Source: Larimichthys crocea (taxonomy: Eukaryota > Chordata > Actinopteri > Sciaenidae). From it: a stretch of 64,000 bases of DNA. The stretch covers positions 62,001 through 126,000 of the forward strand of contig NW_020853581.1 in the NCBI RefSeq assembly GCF_000972845.2. Reading direction: 5' to 3'. The notes beneath the pieces are model-generated. The model did not search any database. It worked only from the letters and a program-made list of their open reading frames with translations, and was not told the DNA's origin. A program made the translations under genes and the position numbers. Of this stretch, positions 1 through 12,200 are shown piece after piece (position 1 is the stretch's first letter; the number at the start of each line of letters is the position of its first letter).

Positions 1-1080
1 AGAATATAACCTGAGGCATGATATCAGTGGAGTGCATTAGATCGCCATCCAGTGGGCATTCAACGTTTTACACTCATAGAAATCACGTGTCGAGGTGGGA
101 TGGGGCCTGTTTCTCCTTCTCCTTTATTTTTATTTTTTTATTAGTATTATTTCCAAATATTTATGTCTGCATTCAAATGTATGTTGTGATAAGTGTGTGT
201 GTCTTAGCAGTAAATATCTGTTTTCGTGTATCTTTGTTCATATTGCCCAATGCAAAGGGGTGGAAAATTTCCAGAAACTTTCCATGGAAAGTTCAGCTGA
301 GGAATTTTGGAAATAGTCCAAATCAGAAACTTTCCGTGGGAAAAAATATATTTTATGGGAATTAACTAGAAATTGGGGGTAATTTAAAAATTGGGGGTAA
401 GCTAGCATCATGATGAGATAGCCTCATAGATTGTCAATGAAATTATGCTTATTCAGCATCTAACCTATCAGCTAGTTATCTGTTGCATGAATAAATTTTC
501 ATGTGCTATTGGCAAGTTAAACATTAATACCATACATAAAATATATTTACCCCATAATATCATCAAAACCTACTTCACTTTATGTAGTCCAGGAGCTCAA
601 ATGTGTGGCTTCCATAGTCCTGTGCTCTGGACTCTAAAGTGTGGTCCAGGTTGTAGAAATCATGTGTGCATGTGAGGGGGCGCGGCCTTAACAAGCCTAC
701 AGTAAGCAGTGTGCTATGTGCATGTGATTGAGGAATAGCAGATATTCAAGTGTGCTTGCATGAAATCTGGTTATGCTAAAATATATTTCTCCCGACTATA
801 TTTAAGTTAGCTGTTAAGGACCATCCTTCAGTTTTGTAAATTCATGTTTATTCCCATTCCTATTGTTTCATTTGTTCATATTTTCTCTCTTGTTCGCTCT
901 TTACCTCGATGACTTTTGCTTGTACATGACTGTAATATAGTTACTAAAAAAAACCTACAAATAAAGTATTAATAAATAAAAATCAGTGTACTGAGGATAT
1001 GAGTAATGCTGAGATTTAAAAAAACCTGCTTGTGCAACAGTGGATACAAGAAACAAATAATGACAGATTAAATAAATAAT
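1..1080. other. AT-rich left flank, no gene seen
   Basis: I see no exon with convincing splice sites here. The short open frames are low complexity or lie in repeats. The stretch from about 240 to 400 is listed separately as a dispersed repeat. If the spmip7-like gene ends at the candidate exon 1082-1145, this would be its 3' flank; otherwise further exons could lie here or to the left of the window. Confidence 0.5.
240..400 (+). repeat. Dispersed teleost repeat rich in GGAAA/TTTCC
   Basis: The block alternates motifs such as GGAAAATTTCC and GAAACTTTCCATGG and then reads into GGGAATTAACTAGAAATTGGGG. I recognise this GGAAA-rich pattern as a dispersed element of percomorph genomes, but I cannot name its class. 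It contains two near-copies of the AATTGGGGGTAA motif around 371-400. Confidence 0.45.
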
Positions 1081-1081
1081 T

Positions 1082-1145
1082 TTACACGCTAAAAGCTATA
1101 CTATATCTCTGAATTGTGCTTTCAGGCCAACTCAGTGACAAACAA
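1082..1145 (-). CDS. Possible terminal exon of the spmip7-like gene
   Basis: An acceptor (attaccag) at 1146 is followed, in exactly the phase left by exon F, by 20 open codons and a TAA stop at 1082. The intron would be only 67 bp and its pyrimidine tract is weak. This is therefore one possible end of the gene, not a secure one. Confidence 0.25.
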
Positions 1146-1484
1146 CTGGTAATGATATTTTATTTTATTTCGATCCTTAAATGCTCTCATAAAAGTTACT
1201 GTGAAGACTCACCCGGAGGAGTGTGCAGGGCTGCAGACTGCAGCCTCAGCAGCAGAGTTATAGACAGCCTTGCCTGTATATCCAGGAATGGTGGTTCGAC
1301 TGGCACAAATCAGAGGTTTACACATTATTTATCAGAATCTCTTTCAGGATGTTAAACATCACTGTGTGAGAGGAGTTTCAAAGGTAACAGCTGTTCCACA
1401 ATCTCCAGAGTGTAATAAGAAATATTTCAAGTGCACAATAAATTTGATGCTGAGAGTAAATAGAGCTCTGGAGAGTTGCAGAAA

Positions 1485-1528
<44 letters not shown>

Positions 1529-4500
1529 TAATGCCGTGTCTCACTGTGCCGTAGGCGTGTAAGGGGGCACAACACTCCTCTTCAAGGTCAGTGGGTGAAA
1601 GTCCTCATTCATGTTGTCGATGTTGTGCATGTTCTCAGAGCCGATTGTACCGCTGCAAATACATGACATGCATGAACTCCTGCTAACATACTGTATACAC
1701 CAGAAGTACAGTGGGAGGCAGGCCTCCCCAGGGGGCCTTTCAAGCAGTGTCGGGGGAGGCTCAGTGAATTAAAGTGAAAATATGACATTAGTTATCAAAA
1801 AGAGATCACAGAGAATGATTTAATCATACTTTAGAGATGAGAGTAGTTTAGGGGAATTTTACCGTCTTTTCCACTTTCCCAGAGTCAGAAACTAATAAAT
1901 GCCTCAGGACAGGCTTTTTTATGTATTTTCTGTTGCCTGAAGTTATATCAAACAGCAATTAGGCTGTCTTGGCTCAAATGTTGAGTGTCTGAGTGATAAA
2001 ATAACAATTTTGAGCCCACAGGCTTTCAGGAATTGAGGGAAACTAAGCAAGTAAACTAAGTGATGATGAGGGGAGGCCCACAGACTTAAACAAAAAATAT
2101 ATATATGTAGGAATTAAATGATTGAAACTTACACATTCAGTCAATGTTGCATGACAGGAGAGAGTTTTTTCATAATTTCACCCCAAATACTCTTCAATTG
2201 TGAATTTGTTTTCCAGTCCAAAAAATGTGACTCGAGATCAATTTTGAAGCACAACAGTGTCTACTGTCATCTACTGCAGTGGTTACACTGAACAGGTTCA
2301 AACTGATTTGTCAGTCCATATTATGATGATGTTCCGTGCTAACCCCCAGAATAACCATCTCTATTTTTAAGTAGTGTTTTTCTGAAGCAAAACTCCTGGT
2401 AATAACAGTCTATTACAGGCATTACAGTGCACTTGACACTTGTACAGGCTTTGATGCTACCAGCTTACAATTTATTGTACCAGTGACTCATGATTTTTTT
2501 AATTTAACTGTTGCTCAGAGGGCTCTTTGTCTCTTTCTGCCCTTTCAGTTGTCATTGAGGTTGAACCATTATACAGTGTTTATTCTCTGTGTGCAAAACA
2601 TTTTTGCACATCGTTCATACAAAATAACATCTATTTTTACTAAATAAAGCATGAAAGCAAATTCAAAAAGCCTCTCAGCCGTCTGTGCCAAATCAAGCTT
2701 TTGTAGCAAATGTAAACACTAGAGTAAGTAAGACTGTAAGTACTTACGTGTACAGAGGGATTTGACCTGACCTCGGACATCCACTGCAGCTGGAAGGAGG
2801 AGGAAGATGTTGAATTCTAGATTGGTGATCATTAATGTAACTGTTTTTTAAGACAGCAGTCAGTGTTTGTTGAAAACTTACAATGAGATGGGTTTCTTGG
2901 CATCATTCCTCGACCGAAGCTGCCGTCTGTTCCACTCAGCTCCGACAGACTTGGAAAGGACAGAAACAACAGATCTGCTAGCAGAATTTATCAGGCACCT
3001 TTGATCTACACAAGATTAAAAAAAAAGAAACTGAAATAATCAGGGTTTGGTTCGCAGTATGGTGTTATTGGCTCTGTTTTTTAGCTCTGGTTTCAAGACT
3101 TCATTTTTATTCCCACTTCACTCCTGATAAGCGATATCAGTCTTTGGATAAACAGACTCGCTCAATACATTACAAGAATGTCCTTTATCTGCCTTCTTCA
3201 GTCTTTTATATTGCGTTCCAACAAACTAAATATAAATCACACTTCTGTGCATGGGTTGGTAGGAAAAGTGGTTTTCATTTTCAAAAAGATTTTCTTCTAT
3301 TTTTACATTAATTATGTTCAGGTAACCCAATTAGATTGATTTGTCTTTACAGCAAATGACTCCCTTGAAAGCCAACAATGATTAATTACTTTATCACAGC
3401 AGTTGTATTTCTTTCAGTCAGTTGTGTGAATGAGTGTCGACCTCTGGCAGCTACAGCTGGAGAGACAAATACTGAACTCCAGTGTTGGCCGTAACGTTGT
3501 TGTTACTGGTTGCTCTCCAAGGCTCACCTGCCACAGCTGAGGTTGACTGTAGTAGCGCTTTGACGAGGGACGCTCACTAACTAGGTCTGCCTTTTCCTCC
3601 AGGGTTGTTTCTGGTGCCTTCAACCGCCGTGGTAACTTTGTATGCCATCCAACTTCCTCATAACTCCTGCACACGGACGACAAATTGCAGCCATTAAACG
3701 TCTGAACCAAAGTGCCTGAAGTGTAACTGATTCCCTTGATTCCAAAAGTTATTTGCTTTAATTTGAATTCTTAAACAGCCTCTTTCGTTGCTCGAAGTAC
3801 ACTCGACAGCTTATTAACTGGGGGGCTAATTCTTCCCCGAGGCTTTAAACGAGGCAACAGTTCATCTACATCATTTCATTGAGCAGCAATTAACACAACA
3901 AGAGGACACAGTGTTCCCTGGTGACATCACTGAAGCACAAAATCAAACCTATTCACTCTCAATAACCCTCAAAGCAAAATGATAGTGTGTGTGTGGATTG
4001 TGCATAATGAATTATGTGGGAGGTGAGCTTTGTTTGGTTTTATTATTATTGAAATGAAACAATCAAATGTCCCCGTGTTCTGACCTCTGTGTTGCAGAAG
4101 TGTATCTGATGCGTTTAATGGCCTGTGAGTTGTCCGTCCACAGTCTCAGGTCAGAAGGGAAGATGACCTTTAAACAAAGACATTCATACTTTTATTATTA
4201 TTATAAATTCATTTGGTTTATACTGTGTCCATTTAAAACAGGAAGCAACTGTGAAAACTCTCTTTCTTTATGTCTTAATACTTTAACATGCAACAATGCT
4301 TCACCATTTTAGTTAAGCAGGTTGTTAGCGTTTGCACATTTGAACTAAGCACCGAGTACAGCTGAGGCTGATGGGAATGTAGTTTTGTTTGCATCAACCA
4401 AGTGCAAACAAACATATTATTATTACTACTGGTGCTCGATGAAAAGAAGAGTTCACCAATGGTATTCAGACCAATCCCCAGAGAAGCCTGAACATCTGCA

Positions 4501-6877
4501 GCAGATTTTATAACAATCCATCGAATATTTGTTGAGATACTTCCCTGTCCCTGGAGAGATGCTGTTAGTGTGCCTAAAAGCACAAAATGTCAGGATGTTG
4601 TCTAAATGACTGGTGCAAAATAAAAGTAAAGCCAAAACTCCATATATGTACTCCATTAAGTGAATCTGAATGAGCCCATCAAACAATGTTTATGCACCCC
4701 AACAAGCCGCACTGTGTTCACCACTCTCCATCTCAAACCGTGTAAATGGGCACCAATTAAGCCTCCATTCACCAACAACACTTAGAGCTCTTCCCTACAA
4801 TATTGTAAAGCTTCTCTATGATAATGTATGTCATGTTTATGACGATTACTTCAATTAACAGACTCACAAACATTATAATAGTAATAATAATAAAGCATGA
4901 TTATATCCTCGCGGTGAACACCTGCTTTAACATGTGTGGTGAGACCCAGAGAACAGAGTTAAGTAATGCATTACTCTTTCATATCTAATACGTGTTTGTG
5001 TTATGATAGTGAAGTGATCCACCAGTAATGTGATCAAATGTAATGATAACTCATTTGTCTAGAAAACAAGGCAGCATTAGATCAACCAAATGTTTCAGTG
5101 CAGTAGTAAATAGTAAATTGAACATTTAAATCAATGAGGGTTTATGTGCTCAGAGAGTAAAACAGGACAAATTAAGGAAAACCCTTGGGGTTCATGTCTT
5201 TGGTGTAAATATACTGTATGAAATATGAATACTGATATGAATACTATTAGGTGTTGCATTGCAGAGCACTTCAGCAGGAAAGCCAATTTAAAAGTCACCC
5301 ACCTGAGGTCCAGTGTGTTTATCAGGGAAGCTGCTGTGCAGAGTTGCTTTAGTTGATGTCCTCGGTGAGTGTGGTTGAACTGTAACAGGAGTGGTTGAAC
5401 CTTAGGATGACATGATAACAATAAAGCCTCCAGGAAGCAGGCAACTTGTGAACTGTAACTATGCAGAGTAGTAACTGCTCTCAAGGCCTGATCACCACAG
5501 GCCCTGGGGCAAAACTCAGCAATGGCCCCCTATTAGGCTCCTATTCTCCCACTCTCTGTGAATTGTTTACGAATCCTTTTGCCTCTGAGCGCCCATCAGG
5601 TACAGAGGACACAGCAGACTACAAATAGAGCCTTAATAATTCAGTGTTTGCCTACAGACGCAGATGCCAACTTAACACTCCTGTTGATTAACACTTGCCC
5701 CAGGTTCGTTGTGTCGCAGTTTGTTTGCAATAATTTGATAAGACAGAAATATATGCAAAATATATGAAAGAGTAAATATTCTCTCTTTGCAATAGCTTTT
5801 TCTATCAAAGCTAGACAATTAGGCAACAGTGTGAGGTCCTGAGTCACATGGACAGCAGCACTGCATCATTTACTAGCTTACTGCTGTGCTAGCTATCAAC
5901 TAGCTCAAGTCTCAAGTATGTAGTTTCTCTGTTCTGGGCTACTGTAGAAACATGGCAGACTCAATGGAGTCCTTAGATATAAAAGGCTCATTCTAAGGTA
6001 ACAAAAAAAGATACTTATGAATGTTATACTCCATTTTAATTCCAGTTAGTTTCTTGATTCATTGATGAATTCTTTGGTTCAACTCTTTGAACCAATTTGT
6101 CAAAAACAACAGTCCAGTGTAAAAAAAAAATCAATTTACTTTTATATAATACAAAGGAAAACTGGAAATCATTACATCTAAGAAAAATGATCAAATCATT
6201 CAATAATTGCCAGTTCATTTTCTCTTAATCAACTAATCATTTAATCACATCAGCTCTAGTGTATTTTGTGCCCCTTAATGTTTGGAGCCATGGGGCAGTG
6301 CCAGCCTTGATTTCTCTAGAAAAGATACACTGTCCTACCTCATAACTCTGACCTGCACAGCATCTGATATGAATTCTGATGGACAATAGATAAGTATATA
6401 TACTAGAGGCTGTTATTTGGAACAAAGATTGAAATAATTTCCTGTTATTTTACCACTCAGCCTCGCTCTCAAGGCTTCATCAGGGATCCTCCTTGAGTTC
6501 CAGGCCTTGTCTTCGCTCAGGTCTACACAGATAGAGGGATTTGAGGATATTTGTGGCTTCTCTTTCAATCCTGGAGGGACCCACAGAGCCGAGGGCACGT
6601 GATGGAAATCTATGAATTTCTGTCTACCTTTGACCCCAAGAACCACCTCAGCTCCAGCACTTAGCTGACCGCAGCAGGGATCCATCAGGTTGACGTCATG
6701 TCGTAAAGGAGCCAGGCTGAGGCTCTCATCCGGGGGATGAAATCTAGCAAAAGGAGAGTCTGCACGCCCAGGTCCTAATCCATCTCTACCACCGGTCCCG
6801 TACAGACTGGAGTTCAGCCGCCTGATGACTTGTAGCTCTGCAGAGTACGGCCTGGAGGGGTCCAAAACTGCAGTCAT
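1082..6877 (-). CDS. spmip7: SPMIP7/SPATA48-like sperm microtubule inner protein, multi-exon, ends uncertain
   Basis: Coding exons in transcript order are 6454-6877, possibly 5303-5379, 3528-3666, 2882-2949, 2748-2789, 1213-1299 and possibly a terminal exon 1082-1145. The four exons from 3666 to 1213 join without a frame break: phases 2, 0, 2, 2 match at each junction, and each has clear AG and GT signals. The joined protein carries GCPRSGQIPLYT followed by the IPGYTG motif, which is typical of sperm-associated microtubule inner proteins. The family name rests on this motif and on position: in human, as I recall, SPATA48 lies downstream of VWC2 in the same direction, as here. Members are thought to sit inside the doublet microtubules of sperm flagella. 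The path between 6454 and 3666 is incomplete: the exons seen do not join in phase without at least one more exon. The true start may lie upstream of 6877. Confidence 0.55.
1213..1299 (-). CDS. spmip7-like exon F with IPGYTG motif
   Basis: The acceptor is tgtgccag|T and the donor GG|GTGAGT. It reads RTTIPGYTGKAVYNSAAEAA and continues to AHSS, then leaves two bases (GG) for a split glycine codon. IPGYTG-type turns are a hallmark of several ciliary and sperm inner-microtubule proteins. Phase matches exon E. Confidence 0.65.
1486..1527 (+). repeat. (GT)21 microsatellite
   Basis: Uninterrupted GT dinucleotide tract of about 42 bp. Open frames crossing it are artefacts of the repeat. Confidence 0.95.
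2748..2789 (-). CDS. spmip7-like exon E
   Basis: The acceptor is tccttccag|CTG and the donor CAC|GTAAGT. It reads CSGCPRSGQIPLY plus a split threonine codon. This is the first half of the family-like repeat that continues as IPGYTG in exon F. Confidence 0.65.
2882..2949 (-). CDS. spmip7-like exon D
   Basis: The acceptor is tttccaag|TCT and the donor ATT|GTAAGT. It holds 22 codons (SVGAEWNRRQLRSRNDAKKP then IS) plus two bases. The two leftover bases combine with the first base of exon E to give phenylalanine, so the frame is kept. Confidence 0.65.
3528..3666 (-). CDS. spmip7-like exon C
   Basis: The acceptor is gtgtgcag|G and the donor CAG|GTGAGC, both strong. The exon carries one base of a split codon plus 46 codons, beginning SYEEVGWHTKLPRR and ending KRYYSQPQLWQ. 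Both other frames hit stops early. It leaves phase 0, which the next exon accepts. Confidence 0.7.
4285..4580 (+). repeat. Dispersed repeat, copy 1 of a family also at 17.5 kb
   Basis: It contains GCTGAGGCTGATGGGAATGT followed by a run ending CAATCCATCGAATATTTGTTGAGA. The same order of motifs, diverged, occurs at 17510-17870. I recognise this as a common percomorph interspersed repeat. Its class is not clear from the sequence and no transposase or reverse transcriptase is encoded. Confidence 0.6.
5303..5379 (-). CDS. Possible spmip7-like exon B
   Basis: The stretch is bounded by acceptor ctgttacag and donor CAG|GTGGGT. Read in the phase left by exon A it is open for 25 codons (beginning VQPHSPRTSTKATLHSS). 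It leaves phase 0, whereas the next exon needs phase 2, so another exon is missing or this one is wrong. Confidence 0.3.
5480..5560 (+). repeat. Probable short repeat fragment (GGCCCTGGGGCAAAA)
   Basis: The stretch reads GGCCCTGGGGCAAAACTCAG and then GGCCCCCTATTAGGCTCCTA. It resembles a fragment of a dispersed fish element, but no second clear copy was found in this window. Confidence 0.25.
6454..6877 (-). CDS. spmip7-like exon A (large 5' exon)
   Basis: The 141-codon open exon starts at ATG 6877 and ends at donor G|GTAAAA at 6454, leaving phase 1. It contains FHPPDESLSLAPLRHDV and a DPCCGQ motif, which look like real protein rather than a chance frame. A good acceptor (actgcag) just after the ATG would alternatively start the exon at 6867 with two bases of a split codon. 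So this may be an internal exon with the true start further right. Nothing else in the region reads well on either strand. Confidence 0.6.
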
Positions 6878-7109
6878 TATTGCCAGGGGAGAAACTCACT
6901 GTGTGTGTGTCTATGTGTGTGTGGTTGACAGAGCAGGTCATAGATCTGCTGTTAGGCATAATGATGCAGTGAGCGATGGTTGCCCAGAGACTGTCTTTGT
7001 TTGCTGTTTGGATCAAATAACTGATGTGCAGAGAGGCAACATGACCTGCAGTGCTGTGGAGGTGTGTAGCTCCACATACCTCAACAAAACATTCATGTGT
7101 TAACATTTA

Positions 7110-8600
7110 TTGTATTTCTTAGAGTAATTGGGCAGAACGATACAATAAGCACCACGTGTATCTATTTTGGATGCCATACACCAACACCTCAGGGGGGCAT
7201 TCAAAAGCAATATTGTTTCCTATGAACTGCTATATTTTGGCAACCTACAACTACTAATTTGTCACGCTGACCAAATAACAATGTTTTGTTGTCAGGGGCA
7301 GATACTCTCCCTGGAAAATGACTCCACTCAAATGTGTTTTGGTGGCAAATAATAATGAGAAGACCTGGCCCTGCCTCAGGGTTTAGACAACTGACCCTCC
7401 TGAGAAAATGTGACATTACTTCTTGTGATGGGTTAGGAATTGTTTATTTTCTACAAAAATCAACTGTTTTACAGAAGATAGTCATCTGTTTTCCCTCAAA
7501 GTCACCACTAGATGGAGTAATAGAGCCTGTATTGTCTGATGGTAACAGCCCTGTACATACTGTCCTGTCCCCTGTGAATTAAATGACAGTCCACAAATAT
7601 CACAGCAAAAACTGTAAGCCCCCAGTTGTAATATTATAATGATACATGATGGCATTAAAAATGCCATCATAGCACAACAAGGTGAACATAAACCTAATAC
7701 TGAATACCTTAGACACACTTAAAATCCCTGAAGAAATATTAAAATGATGGGGTTTTTTTTGCATATGCAGGCTAAACAAGGTCTTTTCTCACACAGTGGT
7801 GTTAGTTGATGGAGGAGCTTCAAATGTAAGCTGTGTTTTTAATGTTGGCAGTAAACTAAATGAAAATTATGGAAATTATATGGATGTAAAAAAGAAAAGA
7901 AAGGAGTGCTCTTACAAAGGGTGTAATCTAGTGAATGCGCTGGCTTGAAAGAGCTGTCTTATATTCACTGGAGCAAAAAAACACCAAATACTACGTGCCT
8001 CAGTGCCTATTAATTAGTTTGCTTGGTTTGTTTGAGATGTAATGTGCAAATGTAAATCTGTCGCATAAATATATAGGCACAAATACTGCAGCTACATATG
8101 CATGCTTTATATAAATAGTGACAGCGCCCTGGCTGGGTGGCATTTTTCTTGGGAAAGGATCCATGTTAATGTGTCAGTGGTGGTGATGGTGATGCTTGCT
8201 GATAGATGATTTTTACTCAGGCTGTCATTAGCAAATGTAAACACCCTAGAGCTGTTGAAAAGGATGTGTTAAAAATAGCCTAATTAGAGTTATTCTGATA
8301 ACTGAGGGGTGAATATGCCCGACTCCCACACAATGTTCCTCCACAAAGGGAGAGAATTAAATGACACTTGTGAGATCTGATGCAGGCTTCTTTTAAAATC
8401 ACTCTGCGGATAAAAAATAAAAAAAAACATGCTATTTGTTGCATCAGTTGCATGAGGGCTATGCTGATTGTATATTCATGTTCATTTCGAATGAATAAGG
8501 TTATAGGTCCAGACGTCCACATGATTTATTGCATTTGGAGTCCATTACTTATTCGCATATCATAAATTCATCCATACATCTTATAATATTCCCCCAAAGA
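7110..8600. other. Intergenic, nothing assigned
   Basis: Apart from the short hairpin at 7646-7670, I see no exon, RNA gene or recognisable mobile element here. Open frames are short and lack paired splice signals. Confidence 0.4.
7641..7670. repeat. Perfect 11-bp hairpin with 3-nt loop
   Basis: Arms ATGATGGCATT and AATGCCATCAT flank AAA. The structure is exact but short and has no clear role. Confidence 0.5.
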
Positions 8601-8639
8601 TTTCTTCTCCCAATTATTTAAAGGTTTTTTTTCTTTTGT

Positions 8640-9000
8640 TGCAGGAATTTAAATACCAACCTCCGTCTGACATGACTGTATTTTTCGGAGAGAATCAGAT
8701 ATTTCTGGAGTGAGGAGTCATTACCATCGGAGCAGCCCTTGTTACTGAATCCCGTGTTATTAGTCAGCTTGTCTGCCACTCTCTAGACTCCTCCACAGTC
8801 TCAGAAATTATTTAAATCTCACATTTCGCCCATGGTGCTAGGCCCAGTGCTGCAGTACAGAAGCCATTAATTTGTGCAGTCTGCATTCATCTGAGGGAAA
8901 CTGTTGCTCTGGATTAAGAGGTATTGTTGCCGCCGCTGCTGCTGCTGCTGCTAGTTGAGGGTCATTAAAAGCAAAGTCACAATTGTAGTGTTGTGGCTGA
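8640..9000. promoter_or_regulatory. Candidate conserved non-coding element
   Basis: This stretch is neither repeat-like nor coding. It combines homeodomain-type cores (CATTAATTTG, ATTATTTAAAT, GGTCATTAAA) with moderate GC content and a GCCGCC(GCT)n run at 8928-8952. It lies between spmip7 and vwc2, where long-range enhancers of a developmental gene would be expected. The call rests on texture only; no cross-species alignment was possible. Confidence 0.25.
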
Positions 9001-9259
9001 AGACATAATAGGCTGATGCTGCTCTGGGCAGGGCATTATTTTTGTTAATCAGACAAACATGGCTGAGGGTGACCCAGGATGACACCTCAGGATCAGACAG
9101 GCAGGTCTGGGAGGAAATATGGCTGCCGGGCACAGGGAATGGATCATCCCAAAGTGGAAAGGCTGCTCCAGAATATAGACAGACAGCATCCTTCATCGTT
9201 GACAGGCAGGAAATCAGCACTTCAAGAAATTAAACAGATAAATAGGAACAGATGATTGA

Positions 9260-12200
9260 CAGATTATTTCTGTGTAAAGCTGTGATGGATAAGGCACCTG
9301 TGGATACATGTAGGGCCATATCTCATGAAATTCATGCCCATATAAAGCCTTGTCTTTGATATACAATACAGTTCAGACAAACAGCCACATCGATATCTGA
9401 TGCTAAACGCATCCACTTCTGGGATTATATCTGTGTGTCTTATAGAGTGATGAAAAATGCATCACCATATTTATAGAATAAGGGCTTAAGTCATAGCTCA
9501 CAGGTCATATTCATCACACTGCAAAGGCATCGAATTGATTACCACCAGATGACCATGACTACATTAGATTTGAGGGCAAATTGGCTGATGTGTACTCTGT
9601 CTCATGTTGTGTGCAGCACCCTCAGCCATTTGTAAAAATGCAAACAGAGTGCAGTGATGAAACTCCCATGAGCGGCGGAGGGTAGCCATGTCCTCACAGA
9701 GTGGCCGAAGGCTTCATTGTAGTGCTGCTTCTCTGCCCTTGGTTGCCGCAGCTCTCCGCTTGTCACACTCAGTTAGCTCAATGAAGTAATGAATATGCCG
9801 CTGTACATTTTTCATGAGGATGGTGGGAGTAAAAACTCTGCTCCTTAATAATGCTTTTAATATGGAACTTTTCACACACAGTCTTCTCCCTGCAAAAACA
9901 CCCTCTGGGCTATCATGATGCTGCAGGAGCATGATGTTTCATGTTAACATTTCCCAGGGGAGAGTCAGCAAAATGCAATGTCACTTTGAGTGATGGAATA
10001 TGTTGACTGCAGCAGGTATACAAGCAGCTGTAAATCAAGAGTAGTCCTAAGTTAGGATAACAGTGCTTGTCCTCCTAGTGAAGAAGACAGGCGCTGCACA
10101 GGTGGAGGGGAAACAACTGTACTGTGAGTCACCTTATTTATGGCTTACATAATTACGGTAATTAATTAGTTTACAAGGAAGCACACCCATGAGGTTCCAG
10201 AAATGGAGAACTATTAAGTATGAAAGGGAGGCATAACGATCCAGAGATAAATGCAAATGAGCAGTTCAAAAAGAATCAAAAGAAAGTCATGACATAACAT
10301 AACTGAGTGGCAAATATATAAATTAGGATTCAATTAAAACAACATTCAAATATTTGTGTTTAGGAGGAAACCAGCCATGACAGTCTAAAGAAAATGCATG
10401 AAAACAAGATAATATGCAAGATAATTCAAATAAATAGCTAAAACTAACTTAAATGCTTGAGTGCAATTAATGTATAAACAATAATTGCCTAAGATTAATG
10501 AGTCAACAGTTAAAATAGCATAATATAACAGCAAACAGGAGGAATGACTGGATAAAAGTAGTGGATAAAAGTGGTTTAAGTGTCCAGCCTCTCTTTCAAG
10601 CTGGTCATTGAAAGCAAACTTCACCAAACCAACCTAAAAATAGACGATTCGGTTGTATGAAAAATGATATTGTAATATCCACTTTTACTTAACATCCACT
10701 TTAAAGTCATGAAGGGTGGCGATGGGGCACTTGAGCTCATCTGACAGTGATGTGGGGCTACACTCTCGTCTTACTCACTGTTTTTAAATAATTTCTATTT
10801 CTAGAGAAATTCTTTGGCTCTGTCTCGTGGTGTCTAAAGGAGCTGCACAGGACACCACTTTACATTTGTGCTTTTGATCTGCGTGTAACAACACACCTCT
10901 GATGTTCAATTACGAATAAGATGATGCATTAGGCAAAGAAACACTGAGGGTAATGGACTTTCACTGTTGCTCAGAAAGATGGACTTGTCCCTCGAGACCT
11001 TGCTTTCCATTATTAAACCTCCAGCACATTGCCCACCTAGGCTGTTTCCGTTCCCTGTGACCAAAGTGAAATTACCTGCTTTTGAAGCTTAAGCACAGTA
11101 AAGAAGCCACGAAATGAACCTCCATTTTCGCTCTGCCATGTAGAGCTTTTTTATGTGGTCTGGGAGGGCAAAAAAGGAAAAAACTGAATTCTGCATGCTG
11201 GTTTGCATTAAGGTCTGCTGTCCTTATAGTTTTAATACATAAGACATTCCTCAAGGGATCTACAGCACCATGTGAGGCAGTGGCTAATACATTCGCTGGG
11301 CACTCTCACAGTATGCATCAAGACCTGGATGATAAATTACCAAACAAAAGCCATGGAAAATGGGGAAAAAAAGAATACCCCAGGATGAATGGTGTGTTGC
11401 AAATACAAACACTTAGTATTCCACAGGGCTGACACTAAAGCTGTTCCCTTTATGATAACCCAACAATCCACAATACTATCTTCAGTATGACAGCAACTTA
11501 TGCAGATGTGCCCTGTGCAGTAGTGTTCTGCTAAACTGAACCCCCCCTCCCCTTGAAAAGTGTTCAGCAAGCAGGTCACATTGGAGTCGGCTCCCTGTTG
11601 TGGATGAAATGCTAAAAATGCTGTCCTCCAAGATGCTCTAAGTATTATCACTCACCTACCTGGACTATAACAGCCTGTGATGGATAGAGCCAGATTGAAC
11701 CCGCAGTCACCCATCCACTGTGTGTCATTTAGGGAAAATAGGGGGATTTGCTTTCTCCCAAGCTTAGATTCCTTCTTAATACAAAGCCAAGTTAGGTGTT
11801 TACTTCTCATATCCTGTCCCTCTAAAACTCAGTCACAGTTAATCGAAGCATATCTGTCACTGTGTGAGATCTGCTCCACTGATGTATGAATGGAAGGACA
11901 ATTCAATACTGCTATGGTGTGTGTAACCCTCATCTGGAGACAAGACAAGGCAGAGAGGTGAAATTGAAAATGTGAATGTCTGGCTAATGGCAGAGGAGAA
12001 GCACTGGATATATAATACCAAATCTATAAAGGACAATTTCAGGCTCAAGACTCTGGAGACTCAGGCGCTCAATCATGAAGTGATTCACTCAGATTGATCA
12101 AGGAGCATCGTAATCACATGGGAATGTTACATGTGTCTCCAAGGATGACTCGCAGAACTGTCAAAAGATTCAAAGCTAGATTCAATGGATTTGAGGTGAT

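Noticed and set aside
1359..1575. Open frames rich in Thr-His or Cys-Val
   Set aside because: They are translations of the GT microsatellite and have no exon support; real spmip7 exon F lies beside them in another frame.
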